Source of the DNA: Methylophilus sp. Leaf416 | Lineage (GTDB): Bacteria > Pseudomonadota > Gammaproteobacteria > Burkholderiales > Methylophilaceae | NCBI RefSeq assembly: GCF_001424665.1 | Contig: NZ_LMQS01000002.1 | Coordinates: 558,001 to 622,000, forward strand | Direction of reading: 5' to 3' | Length of the DNA: 64,000 nt | Position numbers and translations under genes: made by a program | The notes under the pieces: generated by a model | Told to the model about the DNA's origin: nothing | What the model saw: only the letters and a program-made list of their open reading frames with translations | Databases searched by the model: none | In this document: piece after piece, positions 39,101 through 47,547 of the stretch | Position numbering within the stretch: the first letter of the stretch is position 1 | Layout of the letters: every line of letters begins with the position of its first letter

Positions 39101-39319
39101 ATGAACTATCAAAGCAAGAAACCTAAATCGCCTTCCATTACGCCCTCGACCGCAAAACTCATGCAACTGCGGGCTGGTAAGGGGCTTGGAATGTTGAGCC
39201 AGGAAGAAATCGAATTATTACGAAAAAGTAAGAAGGAGATTTCTGAAATGTGCAGGAAGTATTCAAAATTAATAATCCAGAAATCAGATAAGTTTATCGC
39301 TAAAGTTATGCCGCGGTAG
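39101..39319 (+). CDS. Small basic hypothetical protein
   Basis: A 72-residue lysine-rich protein with the helical segment SQEEIELLRKSKKEISEMCRK. It begins 43 bases after the antitoxin-like gene on the same strand and may be its partner, though it shows no toxin motif. No family is recognised; the frame could start two codons earlier at a GTG. Confidence 0.4.
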   Translation: MNYQSKKPKSPSITPSTAKLMQLRAGKGLGMLSQEEIELLRKSKKEISEMCRKYSKLIIQKSDKFIAKVMPR

Positions 39320-39363
39320 TACTCTTTTTCTGAAAAAGCTCATGCTAAACTCCAAAGGAAAAC

Positions 39364-41127
39364 TTATCCTTTAAACCGGTTTTTTTGCACATCTAAAATG
39401 TTTGTACCGATCAGGCCAATTGCCTCAGCGTAGTTATGAATCATTTGTTGGCCTTGCTTAAGGTAAGACAAATCTTGGTCTATGCCAGCCAGTTTTATAG
39501 CGTCATCAATTTTGGAGCTTGTCGGGTGTGCATCACCATTTCGCATGTCATATACGCCAATAATCACTCCGAAGAGTTCACGTGCTTTATCAGGCCCAAT
39601 TATTTGCGTCAAAATATCTTCAAGAAGCTTGATCGAGCCCAGTTCCTTATTGCGAGCATGGGTACGAAGTCCTGGAATATTCAATCGATCAGAAAATACC
39701 CGAACTAGTTCTTTAGCAAGTCTTAATAATGAGGGCTTATCTTTGCTAGCAAAACGAGAAACGACCTTTAACGTTTCTATTATATTAATGGGATGGTTAA
39801 AAAGTGGTGTTTTGTATTTTACTAAAAATGCATGTTCAACCATCTCTAGATTTTCAATCAGCAAATTTTCTGCCGCTTTTGTTTTCGCTGCCCTACCTTG
39901 AGCATGAGCTAAAAGTAGCTCTTTTGAAACCTTACCTTCTGGGACGATACTTTGCGCTGCCCAGATTGCTTGTTCCCAGGGTTCAAGACGGGGAATATCG
40001 CACCCATAAACTGAAACCAAATCAGAACCATTGAGTCCGAAATGAGTTGCACGATCCGACGTTGAGCAAATACCACCAGTTTCCGCTGTATACCATTGCA
40101 ATGAAAAGCCCCGGTGTCCCAGTAAGTGATTGATGATTTCCGGCTTAAAAAATAGCCATCTGCCAATATCCTCGTCGTTTAGTTCAGCAGAGGTCATTCT
40201 TTTAGCATCTGTCTCTACGACAAATGAAGGAAGTTCCGTATTCACATCTCCACGAACTCGGATACTTTGACCTTTGTGTTCAATCCATTCTTCTCGTCTA
40301 AACTGACTTTCAATACGAACCCCTTTGAATCCAGATATATACCCTCTAGTTTGTTCGGACTCGGTGTTGTCATTGGTTTCTGGACCCATCACAGGTGCAT
40401 CTTCTTCACCATCAACGTCGGTACGCCCCACGCGGAATGTTGCAAAGGTACCGCCATAAACAGAGTCCAGCGACCGAATGATTAGTTCGAAATGCCCTCC
40501 GTCCCTTGCTTCCTCAAGTGAAACTAACCCTTGGTAAGGGCTCCCTTTTAAAGAAGGTACATTTTCTACTCGCATGCGAAACGTGGCCATACGAAGTGAT
40601 AAATTTCTGGCAGCTAGATAATCCATTAAAAATTCTCGTTTGATTTCGATTAAGTAATGATTACCCTCTGAATCGACCCTCTCTCGAGCAACTTCTGTGA
40701 AATCTTCTACAGGCCTGACCCAACTATTGCCTTCTTTTATTAGATCTAGTGCGACCACAAGATCCGGGTTAAGTATCCAATGGCGTTTACCGATCACAGA
40801 CTGAATGTGCTCAAAAACAAGCTCAACTCCGATGGTTTCATCATTGTATTGATAGTGATCAATGGGAGTGTACCTACCATCCGAATGTACATATGGATCC
40901 GTACGATGACCACCTAAATCATTAAAATCTAACCGGTTCCCAATCTTTATATATTCAGGATGAATAGCAGCTGTACCTACCCCTAAATATTCCTCTAGAT
41001 AGCCAATTTTTTGTACATCACCTTCTTGGTCAGGAACGGATGCTCTTAATGGCACCCATGTGGCAGTAGAGTAAACACGTCGTGTCTCACTAGCTTGTAA
41101 TATCCAGTCTTTATTCTTTTTACACAT
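39364..41127 (-). CDS. Large protein with a C-terminal HEPN-like domain
   Basis: A 587-residue soluble protein. The first 400 residues are beta-rich with WYL- or fold-like pieces I cannot name. The last 190 are helical and contain RNGDAH at residues 529-534, an exact R-x4-H motif as in HEPN ribonucleases, in the context YDMRNGDAHPTS, which is typical of the active-site helix of that superfamily. A large N-terminal sensor with a C-terminal HEPN domain is the layout of several anti-phage proteins such as ApeA, but I see no clear ApeA homology. The gene stands alone on the minus strand at the right end of the island. Confidence 0.6.
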   Translation of the reverse strand: MCKKNKDWILQASETRRVYSTATWVPLRASVPDQEGDVQKIGYLEEYLGVGTAAIHPEYIKIGNRLDFNDLGGHRTDPYVHSDGRYTPIDHYQYNDETIGVELVFEHIQSVIGKRHWILNPDLVVALDLIKEGNSWVRPVEDFTEVARERVDSEGNHYLIEIKREFLMDYLAARNLSLRMATFRMRVENVPSLKGSPYQGLVSLEEARDGGHFELIIRSLDSVYGGTFATFRVGRTDVDGEEDAPVMGPETNDNTESEQTRGYISGFKGVRIESQFRREEWIEHKGQSIRVRGDVNTELPSFVVETDAKRMTSAELNDEDIGRWLFFKPEIINHLLGHRGFSLQWYTAETGGICSTSDRATHFGLNGSDLVSVYGCDIPRLEPWEQAIWAAQSIVPEGKVSKELLLAHAQGRAAKTKAAENLLIENLEMVEHAFLVKYKTPLFNHPINIIETLKVVSRFASKDKPSLLRLAKELVRVFSDRLNIPGLRTHARNKELGSIKLLEDILTQIIGPDKARELFGVIIGVYDMRNGDAHPTSSKIDDAIKLAGIDQDLSYLKQGQQMIHNYAEAIGLIGTNILDVQKNRFKG

Positions 41128-41344
41128 TTATTAATCTACGTTCTTATTGGAATAAATTTGATGAAAGCAATATAACTTTAAGTACTGAATGTGTATATGT
41201 CTAAACAGTTAGAATTTTTTTGAGTGACCTTGTCTGGGTATTAGGCATATCTTTTATGCTAGTTAAAACAAAAATACCGATTATTCAGAACTCTTACAAA
41301 ACACATTTTTGCAGCTCATGAATGGGTGGCTATGACTTTGGGAA

Positions 41345-41430
41345 GAAAAAATCCCCTAAAACTCTAGGGGGCTTTAACAAAACCAACACTTTAGTTGAAC
41401 GCCTCGCGCAATGAGCGGGATTTTTTTATA
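41345..41430 (-). repeat. Right inverted repeat of the island
   Basis: Reverse complement of 27374-27468 with small gaps. Its hairpin (CCCCTA / TAGGGG at 41353-41370, T-run on the minus strand) faces into the island and would end transcripts from the cytochrome gene outside. The rest of the 315-base gap before the cytochrome gene shows nothing else. Confidence 0.85.
41346..41372 (-). terminator. Terminator inside the right repeat
   Basis: Six-base-pair GC-rich stem, six-base loop and a minus-strand T-run; it insulates the island from outside transcription as the left copy does. Confidence 0.75.
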
Positions 41431-41442
41431 CTGTGCAGATGA

Positions 41443-42039
41443 TTATTTGAGCGTCATACGCGACAGGGTTTTATCTTTATCAATAAAGTAATGCTTGAGT
41501 GCGCCGACAATATGCAGGGCAATCACAGCGAGCAAGATCGTCGCAAACAACTCGTGTGAGTCTTTGAAAATATCGCGCAAATCTGCATTATCCAGTCCAC
41601 CAAAGACTTCCAGCCCAAACCACTTCAATCCATATTTGCTATAGAGGGTCATTAACACACCACTCAACGGCATTGCCACCATCAACACATACAGGAAGTG
41701 ATGTGCAGCAGTCGCCAGTTTACGTTCCAAAGTCGGATAGCTGCTCAGCATGGCAGGTGGCGTATGGCTCACGCGCCAGAACACGCGGAATACCACCAGC
41801 CACAACAAAGTGAAGCCTAGTGATTTGTGCAAATTGAAATACAGGGTGCGGGCACTGCCCGGCTCATCCATCTGCCAGGTATAGATACCCCAGCCAAATA
41901 AATCGAATTGCGTTTCTTTAGGGCCATCTTTCGGTAGCCCGGTCATATACCACCCCAGTGCAAACATCCCGGCGATGGCCAAAGCAATCAGCCAATGCAA
42001 AATAACGGCAACTTTGGTATATCGTTGCGTAGAACTCAT
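41443..42039 (-). CDS. Cytochrome b561 family protein
   Basis: Four-helix inner membrane dihaem cytochrome of 198 residues. Haem-ligand histidines are seen in VILHWLIALA (helix 1), FNLHKSLG (helix 2), HHFLYVLMV (helix 3) and ALHIVGALKH (helix 4). Such proteins pass electrons between the quinone pool and other carriers; in methylotrophs they are often of the YodB/CybB type. It is transcribed leftward toward the right repeat and is divergent from the metallo-hydrolase gene. A link between them is suggested only by position. Confidence 0.92.
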   Translation of the reverse strand: MSSTQRYTKVAVILHWLIALAIAGMFALGWYMTGLPKDGPKETQFDLFGWGIYTWQMDEPGSARTLYFNLHKSLGFTLLWLVVFRVFWRVSHTPPAMLSSYPTLERKLATAAHHFLYVLMVAMPLSGVLMTLYSKYGLKWFGLEVFGGLDNADLRDIFKDSHELFATILLAVIALHIVGALKHYFIDKDKTLSRMTLK

Positions 42040-42130
42040 GTCTTCTCCTTGAAATCCCTTGTGACAACGATCACTTTGTCATCACGAATGTATTGATTAT
42101 GATGTATGAAACATTCATGGGTGAGTCAGC

Positions 42131-43060
42131 ATGTTATCAAAAATAAAGCTATCGTGTGTTGGTGTTACATTCGGGTTTGTAACGTTTTGTAGTCATGTGT
42201 GGGCAGACACCTTTGAATTAAAAAAAGTTGCTGAAGGGATTTATGTACATCACGGCCAGCATCAGGATATTGACGACGGTTACAAGGGAGATATCTGTAA
42301 CCTGGGCGTCATTATCGGCAACCAGTCGATTGCAGTGATTGACAGTGGTGGCAGCAAACACACCGGCGAGCAATTGCTGCAAGCTATCCGCAATATCAGC
42401 AAGTTGCCGATAAAATATGTGATCAATACCCATGTGCACCCAGACCATACTTATGGTAATGCTGCTTTTCAGGGAGAGCCTGTCCACTTCGTCGGCCATG
42501 AAAAACTGGCCAACACCATGTTGCTACGCAAAGAGCAGTACGAAAAACTTAATGCCAATCTGCTGGGCGAGGCAGGCAAAGCCAGCACCACTATTCCTCC
42601 CGATACCGCTGTGCATGACCAATTATCACTGGATTTAGGCGACCGCGTATTACAACTGAAATCGCAAACGGTCGCGCATACGCATACCGACCTGACCGTA
42701 CTAGATGTGAAAACCAACACCTTGTTCACCGGCGACCTGGTATTTGCGCAACGCACGCCGGTGCTAGAGGGGGATATTAAAGGCCTGATTGCTGCATTGG
42801 AGAAAATCAATCAGACTCAATACGCACTGATTGTGCCAGGTCACGGCTTGGAAAGCCCTGACCAGAAAACGATTATTGGTGATGAATTGCGTTACCTCAA
42901 CCTGTTGTTAGCCGACGTCCGCGCCAGCATCAAAAAAGGTATCAGCATGGAGCAAACCATGGACACTGCTGCCGAATCTGAACGCCAAAAATGGCTATTG
43001 TTTGGTATTGCCAACCGCCGTAATGTGAATGTGATTTACCCGCAGCTCGAATGGGAGTAA
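42131..43060 (+). CDS. Periplasmic metallo-beta-lactamase-fold hydrolase
   Basis: A 309-residue exported protein. The signal peptide ends at about VWA-DTF (residue 25), and the zinc site HVHPDH (101-106) is followed by H183 (AHTHTDLTV), D202 (GDLVF) and H238 (PGHG), so both metals can bind. The sequence resembles the quinoprotein relay system zinc hydrolases that accompany PQQ-dependent dehydrogenases in methylotrophs, from memory; SoxH- or NDM-like relatives are alternatives. No dehydrogenase gene lies nearby. It is followed by a terminator. Confidence 0.82.
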   Translation: MLSKIKLSCVGVTFGFVTFCSHVWADTFELKKVAEGIYVHHGQHQDIDDGYKGDICNLGVIIGNQSIAVIDSGGSKHTGEQLLQAIRNISKLPIKYVINTHVHPDHTYGNAAFQGEPVHFVGHEKLANTMLLRKEQYEKLNANLLGEAGKASTTIPPDTAVHDQLSLDLGDRVLQLKSQTVAHTHTDLTVLDVKTNTLFTGDLVFAQRTPVLEGDIKGLIAALEKINQTQYALIVPGHGLESPDQKTIIGDELRYLNLLLADVRASIKKGISMEQTMDTAAESERQKWLLFGIANRRNVNVIYPQLEWE

Positions 43061-43097
43061 GGCATTACCTTATAACAAGAGATATTCACTTACCTTT

Positions 43098-43125
43098 AAA
43101 ACCCTGCAAAATTTGCAGGGTTTTT
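43098..43125 (+). terminator. Intrinsic terminator after the metallo-hydrolase gene
   Basis: Stem AAACCCTGCAA / TTGCAGGGTTT followed by a T-run, 38 bases after the stop. Confidence 0.9.
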
Positions 43126-43157
43126 CTACTTTGAGTCTGTCGTTTCTGCAAATCATG

Positions 43158-43182
43158 CATAAAGCTGCATGCTGCCTTTATG
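43158..43182. promoter_or_regulatory. Dyad upstream of the sigma-54 promoter (candidate activator site)
   Basis: CATAAAG and CTTTATG are separated by 11 bases; the inner bases GCATGC are also symmetrical. The centre is about 120 bases upstream of the predicted start, the normal distance for an NtrC-type activator. Confidence 0.45.
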
Positions 43183-43261
43183 ACATCAACACAGACAAAA
43201 AAACAAAAAACCAATTAAATATCATATAGTTAAAGACGAATCACTTTTAAATAATCTTCTA

Positions 43262-43277
43262 TGGCATAGCGCTTGCA
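43262..43277 (+). promoter_or_regulatory. Sigma-54 (-24/-12) promoter of the lipid A operon
   Basis: TGGCATAGCGCTTGCA contains the -24 TGGCA and the -12 TTGCA in exact register (consensus TGGCACG-N4-TTGCW). It lies 42 bases before the GTG of the first gene. Confidence 0.75.
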
Positions 43278-43319
43278 AAGATACCCCTGAATTTATCAAA
43301 AATACTTAGGGAAGTCTTT

Positions 43320-45026
43320 GTGAAGCATCCATTCTTACGCGCCTATGGCCTGTTTCTGCTGCTGGGCGGTTTAACACAATTCCTGCTTTGGTTATTTGGC
43401 GCATCATCCCTGGAAGGATTCAAGGATGCCGTCATTGTTTCCACTTTGTGGTTGATTCCGCTGTGGTGGCAACCGCAACGGTTGCGCTTTTGGAGCGCAG
43501 CGATTGCAATTTTTATCGGTATCTCTGCCTTACCTGGTATCGCTTACTTTTTAATTTATCGTCAAGAGCTGACCCAGAGCTTGATGATGATTTTGTTTGA
43601 ATCAAACAAAAGTGAATCTCAGGAATATCTGCACAACTATTTTTCCTGGTGGATCTTGCTGGTACTGCTGGCTTGTATTGTCATTCCCGCGCTTTACTGG
43701 CGCACATTAAAACCGGCGCAACTGTCGAAATCACACGCAGCGGTTTATTCATTAATTACTGTGTTGATCGCTTTTTCCTCCCCGTTAAAACATGTGGTTA
43801 ACAATCAATGGATGTACGCTTACAAGAGCTTTAACAAGCATTTCAGCGGCGTGCCACCTTACCAGTTAGCACTCGGTTACCTGAATTACCAGCAGCAGTT
43901 GGATGAAGTTAACCATACCCTGCTGACCATGAATAAGATTCCGCCTCTGGCGCAATTATCTGAACAAGCCAAGCCGGGGCCAACCACTGTGGTGCTGGTG
44001 ATTGGTGAATCTACTTCGCGTTTGCATATGGGTTTATATGGTTATGGCCGCGATACCAATCCTGAACTCAACAAAATCAAACATGAGCTGACAGTGTTTG
44101 AAAATGTATATTCTCCACGCCCGAACACCATTGAAAGCCTGCAGCAGGTGCTGACATTTGCCAATCAGCAGCATCCTGACGATTACAAGACTAAGCCATC
44201 ACTGGTGGCGATGATGAAACAGGCTGGCTACCACACTACCTGGATCACCAACCAGCAGACCCTGACTGGCCGCAACACCATGCTGACGACGTTCGCCAAA
44301 CAGGCAGACAAACAATATTTCCTGAATAACGAGCGCCGGCAGAATGCTTACAGCTTTGATGAAAAGGTATTGGCACCGTTTGCTGAAAGCCTGAACGATC
44401 CGCATCCGAAAAAACTGATCGTGGTGCACCTGCTAGGCACACACATGAAGTACAGCTACCGCTATCCGGAAAAGTTTGATGTGTTCAAAACCACCCAAGG
44501 TTTGCCTGCCACCGGGCTGGATGAAGAGAAAACTGCATTGATTAACAGCTATGACAATGCTATCCGCTATAACGACTGGATCATGTCACAGCTGATTTCT
44601 ACACTGAAAGCCAAGCAACAACATAGTCTGCTGGTTTACTTCTCCGACCACGGTGAAGATGTGTACGACACTGCGCCGCACGACTTCCAGGGACGTAACG
44701 AAGCCGCGCCTACCTTACCTATGTACAGCATACCGCTGATTATCTGGCATTCGGATAACTGGTTTAACGCCAAGAAAGTGTTAGCTAATGTGGATACGCA
44801 TCAGCAATATGACAATGCCGACCTGATATATACACTGGCCGACCTAGTTGGACTGTCATTCGATGGTTTTCGCCCGGATGAGAGTATCGTCAACGCGCAA
44901 TTTCTACCTGACAGCATCCTGGTGGGCGACCCCTATATCGGCAAATTGCAAACGTTACCGGGCACAAAACATTTCCCTGACAGTGAGGTCGCCACGTGGA
45001 ACGCTGGCTTACCAACAAGGGATTAG
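43320..45026 (+). CDS. Phosphoethanolamine transferase (CptA/EptC-like)
   Basis: A 568-residue inner membrane enzyme with about five N-terminal transmembrane helices and a periplasmic sulfatase-fold catalytic domain. It transfers phosphoethanolamine from phosphatidylethanolamine to an envelope glycolipid. The nucleophile threonine is in IGESTSRLHMGLYGYGRDTNP-type context (about residue 232), and the metal-binding end is YFSDHGEDVYD. It starts at GTG after AGGGAAG and is preceded by a sigma-54 promoter. Its 3' end overlaps the PAP2 gene by 31 bases. The substrate, lipopolysaccharide core or lipid A, cannot be decided from sequence. Confidence 0.85.
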   Translation: MKHPFLRAYGLFLLLGGLTQFLLWLFGASSLEGFKDAVIVSTLWLIPLWWQPQRLRFWSAAIAIFIGISALPGIAYFLIYRQELTQSLMMILFESNKSESQEYLHNYFSWWILLVLLACIVIPALYWRTLKPAQLSKSHAAVYSLITVLIAFSSPLKHVVNNQWMYAYKSFNKHFSGVPPYQLALGYLNYQQQLDEVNHTLLTMNKIPPLAQLSEQAKPGPTTVVLVIGESTSRLHMGLYGYGRDTNPELNKIKHELTVFENVYSPRPNTIESLQQVLTFANQQHPDDYKTKPSLVAMMKQAGYHTTWITNQQTLTGRNTMLTTFAKQADKQYFLNNERRQNAYSFDEKVLAPFAESLNDPHPKKLIVVHLLGTHMKYSYRYPEKFDVFKTTQGLPATGLDEEKTALINSYDNAIRYNDWIMSQLISTLKAKQQHSLLVYFSDHGEDVYDTAPHDFQGRNEAAPTLPMYSIPLIIWHSDNWFNAKKVLANVDTHQQYDNADLIYTLADLVGLSFDGFRPDESIVNAQFLPDSILVGDPYIGKLQTLPGTKHFPDSEVATWNAGLPTRD

Positions 45027-45736
45027 CCGGGTTATGGCTGCTGCTGGGTGCAAGTGCCATGGCGATTTTCGCCATGGCGAATTACACCCCGCTCGACTTG
45101 ATGCTTGCAGACTGGATGTTCGACTTTAGCCGCGGCCAGTTTACTGACCAGCACGTATTTTTCTATGACACGGTCATGCACAGTTATGCCAAATATTTGC
45201 TACTGAGCGTGTGGCTGGTGCTATTGGTGTTTGCCATGTTTCCGGCAAGATTGCGTCCAAGCTGGTTATCTCCTGCACAACAATACCGCTTGCGTTGGGT
45301 AACCGCACTGGCCATCGCGCACAGTAGCCTGGTGTCATGGCTTAAACATCAGATGCCGCATGCCTGCCCGTGGGATATTACGCGTTATGGCGGCACTGTA
45401 GACTGGTTTCCTGCATTTGCTGCACACACTTCCCAAATGGCTGGCCATTGTTTCCCCGCCGGGCATGCCAGCAGTGGCTTATGGCTTTCTGCCCTGTGTT
45501 TATGCTGGTTACCGCACCACCCACGTAAAGCTTTGGCGGTGATGGTAGCCGGACTATCGGTTGGTTTTATGCTCGGCTGGAGCCAGCAACTTCGCGGGGC
45601 GCATTTCCTCTCGCATACGCTGACATCCATGTGGCTGATGTGCGCTTTGCTGTTGTGCGTATTGTCATTTTCCAGCAGCAATTACCTCATTCGTATTTAC
45701 CCGAATAACGCTTACTCTAAACGCAGTTGCCCATGA
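44996..45736 (+). CDS. PAP2-family membrane phosphatase
   Basis: A 246-residue integral membrane protein with about six helices. The three phosphatase motifs are recognisable: KHQMPHACPW near residue 113 (a divergent KX6RP), PAGHASSG (PSGH-like), and RGAHFLSHTLTSMW with the catalytic histidines. The family includes lipid A phosphatases and undecaprenyl pyrophosphatases. The gene starts at GTG inside the end of the previous gene and its TGA overlaps the next ATG (ATGA), so all three are coupled. Placed between two phosphoethanolamine transferases, it most likely removes or moves a lipid A phosphate. Confidence 0.82.
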   Translation: MERWLTNKGLAGLWLLLGASAMAIFAMANYTPLDLMLADWMFDFSRGQFTDQHVFFYDTVMHSYAKYLLLSVWLVLLVFAMFPARLRPSWLSPAQQYRLRWVTALAIAHSSLVSWLKHQMPHACPWDITRYGGTVDWFPAFAAHTSQMAGHCFPAGHASSGLWLSALCLCWLPHHPRKALAVMVAGLSVGFMLGWSQQLRGAHFLSHTLTSMWLMCALLLCVLSFSSSNYLIRIYPNNAYSKRSCP

Positions 45737-47547
45737 AAAAATTTTCCTTGTCCGCGGTATTCCGCCACTTATTCACCCCACAGATATTAATGATCTGGGG
45801 TGTGACGTTGTGGCTGATGGCCTTTGACAACTATGCTCTGGTTTCACATTTAAGCCAGCTGTATCCGCCACTAGGTGGCCAAAGCGGTTTGCTGCTCAGC
45901 CTGTTGCTGTTTTTTACGCTGGTTACCGCCATCTGGCTATTGCTGATCAGCCATGGCCGCAGTGCGCGCTGGCTATTGGCATTGATACTGTTAAGCAGTG
46001 CATTCGCCGGTTTCTACATGCAGGAGTTTGGCATCATCATCGATACGGTGATGCTGGACAACTTGCTACAAACCGACAATAAAGAGATTGTCGGTCTGCT
46101 CTCCTGGGATATGATCTTTTTTGTCATTGCAATTGGAGTAGTGCCTGCTTTATGGATGCTGTTCAGAGCGCCGCAAGAATGGTTTCAACGTGATAGCCTG
46201 CGAATTCGCGCTCTGCACCTAGGGTTTTTAGTGGTGGTGATGGTGGCGACTGTGTGGCCGAACTCTGCAGGATACGCCAGCTTTATCCGTGAGCACAAAC
46301 TGGCCCGCATGTATGCAAACCCCAGCTTTATGCATTACTCATTAATTAAATGGACTAACCAGCACCTCAGCATTCCCGAGAGTCAGGCGCTGGAACAGGT
46401 CGCCACAGATACACAAAGAGTTGGCGCTAACACTAAACACGAGCTGGTCATCATGGTGGTCGGTGAAACCGCGCGCTATGACCGCTTCTCGCTGAATGGC
46501 TACCATAAACTGACTAATCCGCGCTTGCAGCAGGAAGATGTAGTCAGCTTTAAACAGGTGACTTCGTGCGGTACTTCTACCGGTGTATCGGTACCTTGCA
46601 TGTTTTCCATGCTGGGCAGGCAGCAGTATTCGGCGAAAAAAGCCAGACATATGGAGAATGCGCTGGACATTTTGAAAGAACATAATGTCAATGTGTTATG
46701 GCGTGATAACAATTCAGACTCAAAAGGTGTGGCTACGCGTATGGCTTACCAGGATTTTCAATCACCGGCACAGAATACAGTCTGCGATACCGAATGCAGG
46801 GACGTTGGTATGTTAAATGGCCTGGACCAGTACATCCAGTCTCACCATGGCCAAGACATCATGATCGTATTGCACCAGATGGGAAATCATGGGCCGGAGT
46901 ATTATCGTCGTTATCCGAAAGCATTCGAAAAATTCACTCCGGTGTGCCGCAGCAGCGATTTATCCAAATGCAGCCAGCAGGAAATCGATAATGCCTATGA
47001 CAACGCTATTTTATATACCGATTACTTCCTGAGTGAAGTCATACAGCTTCTGAAAAAATACGACAACAGTCATGAAACCGCCATGTTATATGTAGCTGAC
47101 CACGGAGAATCTCTGGGAGAGCATGGGCTTTACCTGCATGCAGCACCTTATATGATTGCGCCTAAGGAGCAGACTCATGTACCGGCCATTTTATGGCTGG
47201 GCAAACAGTTTGATTATTCGATTAACCAGATCAGGCCTTACCAAAATTACCCGCTTAGTCATGATGACGTGTTCTGCACACTCTTGACAGCCTATGAACT
47301 CAAATCCAGCACTTGCCATTCGCATTACAGTTGGCTGGTCGCAAACCCGGTGGTGCGTGCAGAGCTCAAATTGCCGCCGCTGCCATTAAAGCCGGAGCAG
47401 CCACTTGCGCCACCTGCTGTCGTTATCCGTGAGCAGCCAGGTGGGAATCTACAGACAAAGCTGGATCAACCACCGGCGCCGGAACAGGCAGGCAGAATGA
47501 AGGCGATAAAAAATGCCGCATTAAGGCGTAGCAGTACTGCAACGTAA
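45733..47547 (+). CDS. Lipid A phosphoethanolamine transferase (EptA-like)
   Basis: A 604-residue inner membrane enzyme that adds phosphoethanolamine to lipid A phosphate, lowering its negative charge; relatives (EptA, MCR) give resistance to polymyxins. Five N-terminal helices are followed by the catalytic domain with VGETARYDRFSLNGY, the nucleophile T281 in CGTSTG, cysteines for the family disulfides, and YVADHGESLGEHGLYLHA with the zinc ligands. The ATG overlaps the stop of the PAP2 gene. A Pro-rich tail of about 60 residues at the C-terminus is unusual. Its end overlaps the convergent periplasmic protein gene by 27 bases. Confidence 0.9.
   Translation: MKKFSLSAVFRHLFTPQILMIWGVTLWLMAFDNYALVSHLSQLYPPLGGQSGLLLSLLLFFTLVTAIWLLLISHGRSARWLLALILLSSAFAGFYMQEFGIIIDTVMLDNLLQTDNKEIVGLLSWDMIFFVIAIGVVPALWMLFRAPQEWFQRDSLRIRALHLGFLVVVMVATVWPNSAGYASFIREHKLARMYANPSFMHYSLIKWTNQHLSIPESQALEQVATDTQRVGANTKHELVIMVVGETARYDRFSLNGYHKLTNPRLQQEDVVSFKQVTSCGTSTGVSVPCMFSMLGRQQYSAKKARHMENALDILKEHNVNVLWRDNNSDSKGVATRMAYQDFQSPAQNTVCDTECRDVGMLNGLDQYIQSHHGQDIMIVLHQMGNHGPEYYRRYPKAFEKFTPVCRSSDLSKCSQQEIDNAYDNAILYTDYFLSEVIQLLKKYDNSHETAMLYVADHGESLGEHGLYLHAAPYMIAPKEQTHVPAILWLGKQFDYSINQIRPYQNYPLSHDDVFCTLLTAYELKSSTCHSHYSWLVANPVVRAELKLPPLPLKPEQPLAPPAVVIREQPGGNLQTKLDQPPAPEQAGRMKAIKNAALRRSSTAT

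Larger units (their letters stand above)
27374..41430. mobile_element. Candidate cargo transposon / defence island with inverted terminal repeats
   Basis: Two imperfect copies of a sequence of 85-95 bases lie in opposite orientation at 27374-27468 and 41345-41430. Their outermost 17 bases (TATAAAAAAATCCCGCT) are identical. Between them lie genes for a transposase-like protein next to the left repeat and a set of accessory proteins: WYL regulator, DNA methyltransferase, nuclease, acetyltransferases, ASCH protein, P-loop kinase, antitoxin domain and HEPN-like protein. Base composition is more AT-rich in large parts than in the flanking core genes. No clear target-site duplication is seen outside the repeats. 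I infer a transposon with cargo; an alternative is an island inserted between two copies of a terminator-bearing repeat. Confidence 0.7.

Noticed and set aside
42218-42810. Minus-strand ORFs antisense to the metallo-hydrolase gene
   Set aside because: They overlap zinc-site codons of a clear gene and have no recognisable features.
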